From contig CAKOGP040000291.1 in assembly GCA_933822405.4 (NCBI GenBank), positions 3,698 to 67,697 on the forward strand: a stretch of DNA of 64,000 nt. The letters run 5' to 3'. The position numbers were made by a program, and so were the translations under genes. Under the pieces are notes generated by a model. That model ran no database searches and had not been told where the DNA came from. It saw only the letters and a list, made by a program, of their open reading frames with translations. This stretch comes from Cylindrotheca closterium. Lineage: Eukaryota > Bacillariophyta > Bacillariophyceae > Bacillariales > Bacillariaceae. This document shows, piece after piece, positions 29,838-39,293 of this stretch. Within the stretch, counting starts at the first letter, position 1. The number at the start of each line of letters is the position of its first letter.

Positions 29838-31839
29838 GCACAACACACTGTATACCGGTATGCATACGGAGCTTCCTTCGGAGTGATACCATTCAACGTC
29901 TATGCACTCTTTGCTCTTGGATCCGAAACGGTGGATGTTCTACCGCAGTATTCACGTACTGTAGGTTGACGAGTGCGACACAAGAAGACGGGGCTTCCTC
30001 ATGGCGCTTCACATACAGTACTGCAAATGTAAGGATCGGTTTGTGAATGAACCAAAAAAGAATTGGATGCAGAAGCCATCTAGAATACTTGCTGTCGCAT
30101 ATTGACGAAAAAGGAGGAGGACTGGGAAAGGGCTGACGATTGACGATGAAGCCTCCACCGCGCTTTTACAATGGATGTACTCTGATTTCTGCCGTATGTC
30201 TAAGCGAATCCGGCGATAAGTCGGCGTGAGCAACCACTCTGCTCCTCCTTTTATCGAGGAACTCCTCGCGGCAGGGAGCACCACTTTGAACAGAATGCTG
30301 CCGCTTCGCTTCCTTCCTTTCAACGGTATTAACACCATTGGTGGTTGGCAATCGCGCACATCATCATTTCTTTTCATCACCTGCAACTCCTGGTCAATTG
30401 TGCGTCCATTTACCCTGGCAACTGCAGCTTAATGTTGGGACCCTTCGCACCATACCGGCACTGGAACGTTGGCTACAGTACTTGCGACAAATTGGCACCC
30501 TCTTCGAAATGACAATACAACCACAATCGCCGACCCAATGCTTTGTGATGGACGGTTATCAATGATCGCTCGATTTGCCTTGCTGCTTGGATCAACGTTT
30601 GTAATCATCTATCATCGTGAATACATTGCTTGTCTGGCGCCTATATCGAATCAAACCAGAAAAGTATATTCTAATCGCACAAAAAATAGGGCGGTTGGTG
30701 CCAAACCAATTATGTATTGCACATCATCAAAGTATCCCTGTCGTATGCTGTAGCGAATGAGGCCACGGTCGCAGTCGGTTGGTGGAGTTCCTTTATATTG
30801 CAGTTGGTTGAGGTCGGAACAGCGAATTAGTCGCCCTGCTCCTGCAGTACAGTCCGTTGATCTCACGATAAGAACCCCATACCATATCAACAACGGAGGT
30901 GCTGTTGGATTCCCTCGTATCGGGTTGTTTTTGTTGTTGTTGTTGTTGTTGCTGCTGCTTTTGTTCAGATGGTGATTCTGGTGATTCTGCGTCAAAGTTG
31001 TCATCCTTGCCGGATTTGGCGGATTCTGATTCTTTATGATGGGTTGGGTGCGAGGGTGTTAGATATCATTCGGTTGTAATACGACAGGTCGTTTTTCAAT
31101 TTTAAAAGAGGACCATTTTTGGATGGTACGACCTCGGTATGCATATCGTAGAAAATTGGCCGAAATTTTGTGGAACAATGAATTTCTTGCATTTCTTGCG
31201 GTATACAGTGACCATGGATCCAAACGCATATATAACAACAACTTTGGTAGTAGTTCAGGACTACGAGATGTTTCGCGTAAAAACTTTTTCACTAGATATT
31301 TTCCCAAGTATTTCCCAACGCATCGCTCCTCTTGATTTCTGTGGCAACGTTGTATGTAGAAGACTTGTCAACAGCATTGATATGTTTCAACAACGTAATG
31401 TTGATGTCAGAAGTGATGTGGTGGGAATTGGAGCTTCCAAGAGGGAGATCAGATATGGAATAGAAATAGCACGACCAAACCTCGTGATTTGACTTTCGGC
31501 TAGGTATACTTCGAGAATTAGTGCAGACGTGAAATAGAAATGTGATTACCCAACTATTCACGTGATTTGTTTTGGGCTGCGTTTATTCATAGAGAAGCGC
31601 TCTCGCACCATATATATCCATAATTCGAGAAGGACTCAGATTCTTTTATGCAGAATTTCAAAACATCCCGAAAAAAAAAAAATCGTATCGTGACACTTTT
31701 AAAATTTTTACTGTAGTTGTGGACACGATACGACTTTTTTTCCCCCAGCCAATCACAGCCTCCCAAAACTCAAAAAATAGTCGTATCGCGTACTTTAAAA
31801 AAGATACCTTTTCTTGAAACAATCATCCATGGAGCTCCT
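29838..31839. other. Long intergenic region with inverted repeats
   Basis: About 2 kb with no gene I can support. A GTTGTTGTTGCTGCTGC trinucleotide run lies at 30929-30960. At 31670-31790 an inverted repeat is formed by AAAAATCGTATCGTG and CACGATACGACTTTTT, with a third related arm GTCGTATCGCG near 31780. Open frames at 30009-30386, 30469-30753 and 31139-31492 look non-coding in composition. Confidence 0.5.
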
Positions 31840-34052
31840 TCACGAATAAAGCACAACCTCGTTGCACCATGGCATCCTGCATGAAGAAAACCAATGCAAA
31901 AAGTATGTTTTTGTTGAGGTTACGAAGAACAAATAAAGAAGAGAAGACATAAGCATGATTGTCCACGTACGTACCAGGTGGGCCCCATGGATGTATTGAC
32001 AAACCCAGTGAATGGGCAACTCGGATCTTCTGGCTGGGGAGGCAAGTATGTTTTTTGATATTCCCTCAGTTTATCGACTAACGATTCCACTATTTCTGGG
32101 AATTGAGATGCCACATTGTGCTGTTCGTTCGGATCATTCTCCAAATCAAATAGTAGATAGTTTGATTCATTCTCAAAGCTAGTGTTGTTGTTGTTGTTGT
32201 TGTTGACTGATGCCGATTCGCTTTGTCCTCCATCGATACTCCCACCACCAGGAAGGGGCTCGTCACTTCCTTTGGGTTTGAGATTATTTTCGTCTGGGCC
32301 TCCGGATGAACCTTGAATCAGCTTCCACTGTTGGGATCGTATCGCTGGCCCATACCACTGCTTTGTCGAGAATGCAGCAAATGCGTATCCAATGTGAACA
32401 TGATCTCGAATGGGAATATCGTGTTGCCAGCCGCTCAGTTGACCCTTCCCGTCCAACCCGTCTCTTGGTTTGACACCAACAATTTGGGCCAAGGTTGGCA
32501 GCCAATCCACGACATGAAAGAGATGTGAATAATGTCGCATCGAATGGACAGGGGTCGAATCGTGACTTTGTCCCTTTGAACTTTCAGCATCACTGAGACT
32601 TGTAGTTTTATCACGGTTACTATTGCCCACTTCCCCCTCGTTCTCATCCTCCAGCAGCTTTGTCATGTACGGACCACTCACAAAACCATCTCCAGTTGTT
32701 CCCCCTTCCCAAACTGTGCATTTGCCACCTCTCTTTGGATGATTGGATGACCCTTGTACGGCGCATATTTCAGTGGGACCTCCATTATCCGTTGTAAATA
32801 CAATCAACAGATTATCCCAAATATCTGGATAGTCCTTCTGAAGCACTTTGGTAATGTTGCCAATGCCTTCATCCGCAGCTGTCAACATTCCGGCATAGGT
32901 CTTTCGAGTATCCGACCAATCGGCGCGATCGGAATAGCGATCCTTGTAGGGCCAAGGGACTTGATCGGGAGCATGGACTGCCTGAAACGCCAAGTACAAG
33001 AAGAGCGGTGGAAGGGTCCCGTTCTTGGATTCTGTTGGGTCAGTCTCGTTGGAAGGATGTCTTTCGTCGTGGTCCTGGAGAGTATGCTTTCTATTTCCAT
33101 AGTCTTCCACAACTCGAATGGCTTGTTTGGTAAATACATGTGTGGAATACTGTTCTTTTCCAAAGCCCAACTCATCTCTTGTACCTGCATTCTTCTCATC
33201 CCTTTGATTGCCGCTCCTGTCGACAATCTTGGAACAGTTTCGCCCACACATTGGTTGCTTGTCATATCTCATATCGTATGCATTTTTGGCACTATGGGTA
33301 TAGTAATCTTCTCCTCCTCGATAGAATCCAAAAAAGGAGTCAAATCCACGAAAGGTTGGAGTGTATTCCCATTTGGCATGACCCAAATGCCACTTGCCCA
33401 CCGCGTGTGTTTCGTATCCGTCATCCGCAGCACCACCTTCTTGGTTCTTATTATTCTCTCCACCACCACCACCACTACCACCGCCGCCACCACCACCATC
33501 ATCAGCTTTGGACCGCTTGAGCATGTTTGGTAAGGTTTCCACATTGTCCAACGGCAATCCCACAGTAGAATAATCTTCAATATAAGAATGAATGCCATGA
33601 TGCAGAGGATACTTTCCCGAAAGAAGCGATGCCCGTGTTGGACTGCAGCATGGCAAGACGTAGTATTGGTCCAAAAGGATGCTGCTGCTGCTGCTGCTGC
33701 TGTTATATCCATCCTTATTGTCGTCTCCCATCACCAAGGAATCAATGTTGGGAGTATGGATTCCGGAACCATGGAATCCCAAATCATTGGACCCCAAATC
33801 GTCCACGACAATCATCCAAATGTGAGGTCTTGAGGGCTTCTTCTTATTCTTAGTCTTTGTCTTTGTCTCTGTTATTTTCTTCGTCGTCGTACTCCTAGTC
33901 CCAGAGGACTTGATCTTTGGCTGATCATCTTCACGACCACAAGATTCTCCAATGTAAAGAAAGAGAGTGACGATCAGCAGGATGATTCGAGAGTGATGAC
34001 TCGTTTGTCGTGTTGTTGGTGACGATGATACCTGATGTTGAGGTTTTGACAT
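31840..34052 (-). CDS. Sulfatase (arylsulfatase B-like), two exons
   Basis: A long exon 34052-31975 and a short terminal exon 31876-31840 are separated by a 98-bp intron (GTACGT to TGCAG) that joins TG to G and gives an end WMPWCNEVVLYS; without splicing the protein ends in unrelated residues. The product has 704 residues. A hydrophobic segment (about 22-38) is a signal or anchor. The catalytic signature C136-S-P-T-R140 is present, whose Cys becomes formylglycine in active enzymes. Metal and active-site landmarks are VVDDLG (83-88), GKWHLGH (219-225), H360 and TTDNGGP (420-426). It removes sulfate esters, probably from cell-surface or exopolymer polysaccharides. Long Gly and Ser runs (about 184-200 and 118-125) are insertions outside the core. 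Confidence 0.93.
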
Positions 34053-34675
34053 TGTATTTGCGGGTGGCTATTGATGGTGAAGAATATATTGAATTGAATT
34101 GAATTGAATTGCATTGCATTGAATTGCATTGAATGTCGAACAAAACAGAGCCGTTCGATCGATTCACAAGTTGACTGCTCAAAAGTTTATTATTGATGGA
34201 TATCGAATTTTGGGAATATACGGTGGAGGAACTAAATAAGTGCATATTTTCATTTTGACCTACAGAAGTACCTAGGAGAAAATGTCCGACTATCTACGGA
34301 CATCAAGGACGACTGACTGTTCGAGTAAAAGCATGGTCGTGCATGCATATATTCATCTGTCATCTACAGTAATACGTATCATCAATGAAACCATGGTGCA
34401 CGGTGAAGTTATTGCATCCATCATGGATGATTCATTATTGAAAAGACACTCCGACTTTGGAATTGCTTCCTTACGCCATTCCAACTATAGCTAACGAAAT
34501 GTGAAAGTCGTTTCTTTTACCCATCGTGAGCGTGTTTCCACGATGCAACCTTGCACCCTTGCCATTGCGACATTCGCACTGCAAAAGCTCATAAAACAAA
34601 GTGCCAAGCTTTTTGTGTGATATATCTTTATTACAAGGAAACTTATTCTTCACATAACACCAAACACAACCAAAC
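34053..34675. other. Divergent intergenic region with a GAATT repeat
   Basis: Between the sulfatase gene and the acidic-repeat gene. A (GAATT/GCATT)n pentanucleotide run at 34088-34135 lies close to the sulfatase start. No gene seen. Confidence 0.55.
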
Positions 34676-35179
34676 ATGAACACCTTTGGAATCAAATCAA
34701 CATGTCGCAACATTAAGGATGACCTTAAAACCGCGGAACAACGCCGTCAAGGCGGACAACGACAAGCACTTATGGAGCGAAACAGAGCCAAGTTTGACGC
34801 TTTGCCTCTGAATGCTGGTCCTTTTGTGTACAACCCTTTTCCAATTGCCAGAAATGTCAGTTCGGAATCTGATTGTCGGGATGCTTGTGCTGGAGACAAC
34901 ATTGAAGCGGAAATGATGGAGACTTACCTTGCCCTCCATCCTTCTTTGGAAATCGCCGCAAGCAGCAAGGTGGATGCTTCTGTGGCCGATCTTCCTAAAC
35001 GATTCTCCTGTCTTTCTGTTGACTGCAATGCAATGGAAGTTGACCAAGACGAAATGGACATCGATCTACCTGAAATTGTCTGGATGCAAGTCGATATTGA
35101 TGAAATGGAAGTCGATCTACCTTCAATTGACTGGATGGACGTAGACGGTGACGATATGGATGTCGATGGTCCATATTAG
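34676..35179 (+). CDS. Small protein with acidic Met-Asp-Val-Asp repeats, unknown function
   Basis: 167 residues from ATG 34676. The N-terminus is basic (RNIKDDLKTAEQRRQGGQRQ), the centre has FVYNPFPIARNVSS, and the last 50 residues are built from repeats of the type DEM[DE][VI]DLP-x-I-x-WM-x-VD, ending DDMDVDGPY. No signal, membrane or known domain is visible. The acidic repeats with regularly spaced Trp-Met could form a protein-binding tail. It may be real given clean composition and a good start, but there is no family assignment. Confidence 0.62.
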   Translation: MNTFGIKSTCRNIKDDLKTAEQRRQGGQRQALMERNRAKFDALPLNAGPFVYNPFPIARNVSSESDCRDACAGDNIEAEMMETYLALHPSLEIAASSKVDASVADLPKRFSCLSVDCNAMEVDQDEMDIDLPEIVWMQVDIDEMEVDLPSIDWMDVDGDDMDVDGPY

Positions 35180-36101
35180 ATCTTCGACAATGGGAATGAA
35201 TACGAACATTCCCACTCTGTGTCGCGATTATTGTCGAGGACTTGTCGAGAGTGGCATCTTGAAAAAAGAGATAATGCCCAAGGCAAGCATGATAGCTGCT
35301 GTTGTATCGGTGTTTCGGCGAGTCTCAAACCGAGAAGCGCCCCCGATACTACTATGTAGCAGTTACTCTATGTGGGCAACTTGATTGTTGAATCAATTGA
35401 AAGTTGCCCAACCACGAAGTATACACCCCGCATACGGCACAATCCCTTCATTCGGCGGCGTCGGTCAAGAATCATCCACAGAACAAAAAGAGAAACCTTC
35501 GATATCCTTTTTTTTCCATTAAAAACAACAAGATTCAATATGCATCCATACAACTTTGATTGGAAAGAGATTCCAAGACAATAAGGAGGAGCTCTCGAGA
35601 TCTCCCAAATGCATCATTAAAAAAACAACAACAACAACAACAACAACAAATTTGATTGGAAACAAATTCCAATTCAAAGAGGGACGTTCGAGATCCCAAG
35701 AACAAGAAAACAACGTGAATGAATGTATGCATCGATGCAACTTTGAATTAAAAAGAAATTCAAAGACAAACTAAAATGAATATGCATCAACCCAACTTCG
35801 AATGGGATAATTCGAAGATGAAATGTTATTACAAAATATAATATCAATAGATGCAAAAAATACATCAACACCAGTCATTCCGTTTATATACAATCTATTA
35901 TAGTATACCCATGGATTATTGTATTCGCTATTTCGATGTAGTGCATGCATACTCGGTGTGGTAGCACTATAGTAAATACGACCGACCTCTTCAACGAACC
36001 GCCCATTTGAAATTGTTCCAAGCCATGCTATTGTTTTGTTGAGGTGCGTCCAGTCACCAGTCTGATTTCTTCAGAACAACATTATCATCACGATATCTAG
36101 T
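35180..36101. repeat. Degenerate direct repeats and CAA microsatellite
   Basis: No gene seen. Three or four imperfect copies of a unit of the type ATGCATC-A-CAACTTTGA-T-GAAAGAAATTC-AAGACAA lie at about 35538, 35650, 35727 and 35785, separated by 60-110 bases. A (CAA)n run at 35623-35650 sits inside. The units contain short self-complementary pieces (TTTGATTGGAA / TTCCAATTCAAA). Confidence 0.5.
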
Positions 36102-36999
36102 TTACTCCTTTTGCGCCAGCTTCTTTTCCAGTGTCTCTACCTTTGCTTCCAAAGCTTCGAGTCGCGGCATCAGGGCTGCTAGTGCAGTTTCGGAGTATTT
36201 TCCCAACACATCTACTTCCAAATTAACCTTGTCCCCTGGTTGTTTGCCTGGAATGATAATCTTCTTTTGTGTGTACTCTACCAACATGAACGAAAACCAT
36301 TTTTCTTCCGTGTTGACATCGACCACTGTCAAACTAGTTCCATCAATCGCAATGAATCCCTTTGGCACAATATACCGAAGAATATCAGGATTCTCCACTG
36401 TGATCTGATAACACAAACTATCCTCATCAATCCATCGTTCCTTGACGACACCAACTCCATCCACATGCCCTTGTACAAAATGACCCGAGTTTCGACCTCC
36501 AATTTCCGAGGCACGTTCCAAGTTCACAGCATCTCCTGCCTTTAGTTCTGAAAAGTAGGTCTTGCGCAAGGTTTCTGGAGCCAACCCGACCTTGAAATGA
36601 TTGGTATCTGGTTCGAGCTCTGTGGCTGTCAAGCAAACACCACTGACGCAAATACTGCAACTGTAATGACAAGCATGGAATACATTAATAATGGTCTGCT
36701 GGAGAATCTTCACTCGTCGCGGTCACTCCTGTCGGTCCTTTTGTTGCTTACCCTAGATAAGCCCCATCCATGACAACGTTGCCTTCTACCACTAGTTCCG
36801 TGCCAACTCCAGTACTTCCATCCCAAAGTGGCATATCATCCCGTTCCTCCAAGGACACGACAGTTCCCATTTCTTCCACGATTCCTGTAAACATTTGATG
36901 GCGAGTCGCAGGTCGTGATGAAGATGCAGAAGGAAGAAATGCATGGCAGGATGAAGCCAAGATTATAAAAGGTAGTGTCAATAGATTGAAGGGATCCAT
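36102..36999 (-). CDS. Riboflavin synthase alpha subunit, two exons, plastid targeted
   Basis: Exons 36999-36752 and 36660-36102 (91-bp intron, GTAAGC to TTACAG, joining GG to T) encode 268 residues. The mature start MFTGIVEEMG (Met36) is the invariant N-terminus of riboflavin synthase; it is preceded by MDPFNLLTLPFIILASSCHA before F, a signal peptide with an A-F junction typical of diatom plastid import. The two barrel halves are visible by their repeats: VSGVCLTATEL in the first and IAIDGTSLTVVDV in the second, with GHFVQGHVDGVG between them. It converts two 6,7-dimethyl-8-ribityllumazine molecules to riboflavin. A short coiled coil (LEALEAKVETLEKKLAQ) extends the C-terminus beyond the usual end. 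Confidence 0.95.
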
Positions 37000-37473
37000 G
37001 ATTGTATGGTTTTCGTAATAGTTGATTGAGCTCTTCACTGATGCAGTTATGATATAGCGAGCCGTAATATAGGTGTTTTGGTTGATGTTTCACGGATGTT
37101 CTTGTTGGATTCGCAGATGGTTTTGCATGGAAGGTGCGTGTGTAGTCTGTCTGTCCCACAGACAACCTGTGATGACACGCCTCCGACACGAACTCTGACG
37201 ATTTTGGTAGTCAACACTTATGGACTGGTCGGAATTTTTGGGATATTGCGTTTCTCCACCTAACACTTTAGAATGCCGATTTCCGTTGAAGAAGTTCTTT
37301 GGCCATGTCCAAACAAAATCGGCTCACAATATCTACATGATGGACGAGAATGGCGAAGTACGCTACACATTATTCTCAATGTGCCTTTCCTCCAAATTTA
37401 TTACAAACTTCAAAAGTCGTTGACAAGGTCATTCGGACAGCAGCAAAACAAGCAGGCGAACAACACCAACACC
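37000..37473. other. Divergent intergenic region
   Basis: Between the riboflavin synthase and the Ser/His/Lys-rich gene. An open frame starting at 37273 runs into the latter but lacks a signal peptide and is likely 5' untranslated sequence. Confidence 0.5.
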
Positions 37474-38838
37474 ATGGTGATGAACAACAGAATACTCTCC
37501 GCATTTCTATTGCTGGCTTCCTCCTCATCCTTGGTGGTGGCTTCTGAATTCCACAAGCCTCAGCAAATGAATATTCCGGCAGATAGCACCAGGCAGCTTT
37601 TTGACAAGAAAGAACCTACAGAAGCACTTGAGAGTCACGATATGATGATTCCAGCCGACGACATTGCCGATCTTGCTCCCAGTCATGATGGCATGGTGGA
37701 GGACGAACATCCTGATACTGGAACTGCCCCCAGTCTCGACATGACAGAGGTGACAGAAGCGCCCATAGCACATACACCGACTCCACAAGAAACTATTCAC
37801 CCAGTGGAAACGTCGATGACGTCAAGCAAGGGAAGCCACAGCAAGGGAAGCACCAGTTCAACTAAGGGATCTCATTCTGTCCATAGCTCGAGTGGCAAAG
37901 GATCTCACTCTACTAGCTCGAAGGGATCTCATTCTGCCAGCTCAAAGGGGACTCATTCGACCCATAGTTCCAGTGGCAAAGGATCCTCTCATTCTGCCAG
38001 CTCAAAGGGATCTCATTCTACCCGTAGCTCGAGTGGCAAAGGATCCTCTCATTCTGCCAGCTCAAAGGGATCTCATTCTACCCATAGTTCCAGTGGCAAA
38101 GGATCCTCTCATTCTGCCAGCTCAAAGGGATCTCATTCTACCCATAGCTCGAGTGGCAAAGGATCATCTCATTCTGCCAGCTCAAAGGGATCTCATTCTA
38201 CCCATAGCTCGAGTGGCAAAGGATCATCTCATTTTGCCAGCTCAAAGGGATCTCATTCGAGCTCAAGTGGAAAGGGATCTTACATGAGCAAGAGCTCCGA
38301 AACGACTTCTTCCTCCAGCAGTCGTGACATGGAACACATGAAGGTCAGCAAAAGAATGTCTCATCATGGTCACCACCCTCATGAAGAAGAAGCCGATGAA
38401 ATGAGACATCACCACGATGGACACACCATCAAGTCGAGTCGGGTGCATCACCACAATGGACACATTGTCCACCATCACAATGGTCACATTGTCGAAGCTC
38501 CAGTCCACCATCACAATGGTCACGTTGTCGAAGCTCCATACTCCAAGTCTTACAGAAATCACTACCCTGTTTCTAGTTACACGAGCATCAAGTCAACCGG
38601 TACAGGTCACTATTCCAGCAGCAGCAGCAGCAGCAAGTCGAGCAAAAAATCTTCCAAGCGAGACCATTACAAGCACTACGTTGTGGAGGAAGAAGAATCA
38701 TCCAGCGAAGAAACCATGCCTTCGGAGGAGTTTGGTGTCACCATGCACCCTACCGAGACTTCCGTCATCTCGGAAGACCTACCCAGCATGGATGACATGA
38801 GTTTTTCCATGGACATGATGATGGGCGGAAGATGGTAG
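37474..38838 (+). CDS. Secreted Ser/His/Lys-rich repeat protein
   Basis: I choose ATG 37474 (454 residues) because it gives a signal peptide (NRILSAFLLLASSSSLVVA). The N-terminal 110 residues are acidic and include STRQLFD (an R-x-L type site). Next comes the repeat domain with the 20-residue unit GSSHSASSKGSHSTHSSSGK, then a His-rich domain with HHHNGH repeats (HNGHIVHHHNGHIVE), a Ser/Lys cluster (SSSSSKSSKKSSKRD) and a Met-rich acidic end (MDDMSFSMDMMMGG). Charged Ser/Lys tracts, signal peptide and the matching style of the proteins at 21160 and 22599 place it with silaffin-like or wall proteins. The HHHNGH units could bind metal. Function is inferred from composition only. Confidence 0.82.
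   Translation: MVMNNRILSAFLLLASSSSLVVASEFHKPQQMNIPADSTRQLFDKKEPTEALESHDMMIPADDIADLAPSHDGMVEDEHPDTGTAPSLDMTEVTEAPIAHTPTPQETIHPVETSMTSSKGSHSKGSTSSTKGSHSVHSSSGKGSHSTSSKGSHSASSKGTHSTHSSSGKGSSHSASSKGSHSTRSSSGKGSSHSASSKGSHSTHSSSGKGSSHSASSKGSHSTHSSSGKGSSHSASSKGSHSTHSSSGKGSSHFASSKGSHSSSSGKGSYMSKSSETTSSSSSRDMEHMKVSKRMSHHGHHPHEEEADEMRHHHDGHTIKSSRVHHHNGHIVHHHNGHIVEAPVHHHNGHVVEAPYSKSYRNHYPVSSYTSIKSTGTGHYSSSSSSSKSSKKSSKRDHYKHYVVEEEESSSEETMPSEEFGVTMHPTETSVISEDLPSMDDMSFSMDMMMGGRW
37900..38260. repeat. 60-bp coding tandem repeats
   Basis: Six copies of a 60-bp unit encoding GSSHSASSKGSHSTHSSSGK lie within the Ser/His/Lys-rich gene. Copies at 38041, 38101 and 38161 are nearly identical at the DNA level, including a GGATCCTCTCATTCTGCC start, which points to recent unequal exchange. 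Confidence 0.85.
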
Positions 38839-39293
38839 ACATTAGAGAACTGAAAGATCTATTGATTGATTGATTGATTGATTCAGTTGTAAATAAAATA
38901 GAGTGTACAATTTAAAAAAAAAATGAATTTCAAAAGTAGATTCGTTGTTTGTCAGCTCCTTTACTATAAAGGGTATACCGGTACTTGGTACTCCATCACT
39001 CGATCTCTCCCTCCAATGCATGTCGTAAGAGACACACCTCTATCAGTACGTCGATATATTACACGTAGGAATCTACCAAATTTCCGAACTGCAAATAAAA
39101 GTCACAATAACTGAAAACCAATCATCATCGCCTAATATTTTTATTTCCTTCAATAACCACAGAAGACGAGGTCAACCATCACCAAGGGACTTCCTTCTGA
39201 ACCTTTCCACTGCATCACCGCCAATCTATAAACGCTAATAGACCAAAAACTGCAGGCAGAACAATCATAACGAGTCAGATAGACGAGAAAATA
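38839..39293. other. Intergenic region, no gene seen
   Basis: A TTGA tetranucleotide run at 38864-38880 follows the stop codon. A palindromic ACCGGTACTTGGTAC motif lies at 38976-38991. The last 50 bases are AC-rich and probably transcribed leader of the next gene. Confidence 0.5.

Noticed and set aside
33269..33712. Overlapping frames opposite and within the sulfatase gene
   Set aside because: They arise from Gly and Ser codon runs in the sulfatase and contain His or Cys homopolymers only.
37892..38287. Alternate-frame repetitive ORF (LILPAQRDLI repeats)
   Set aside because: It exists only because the 60-bp repeat is a multiple of three and lacks stops in another frame.
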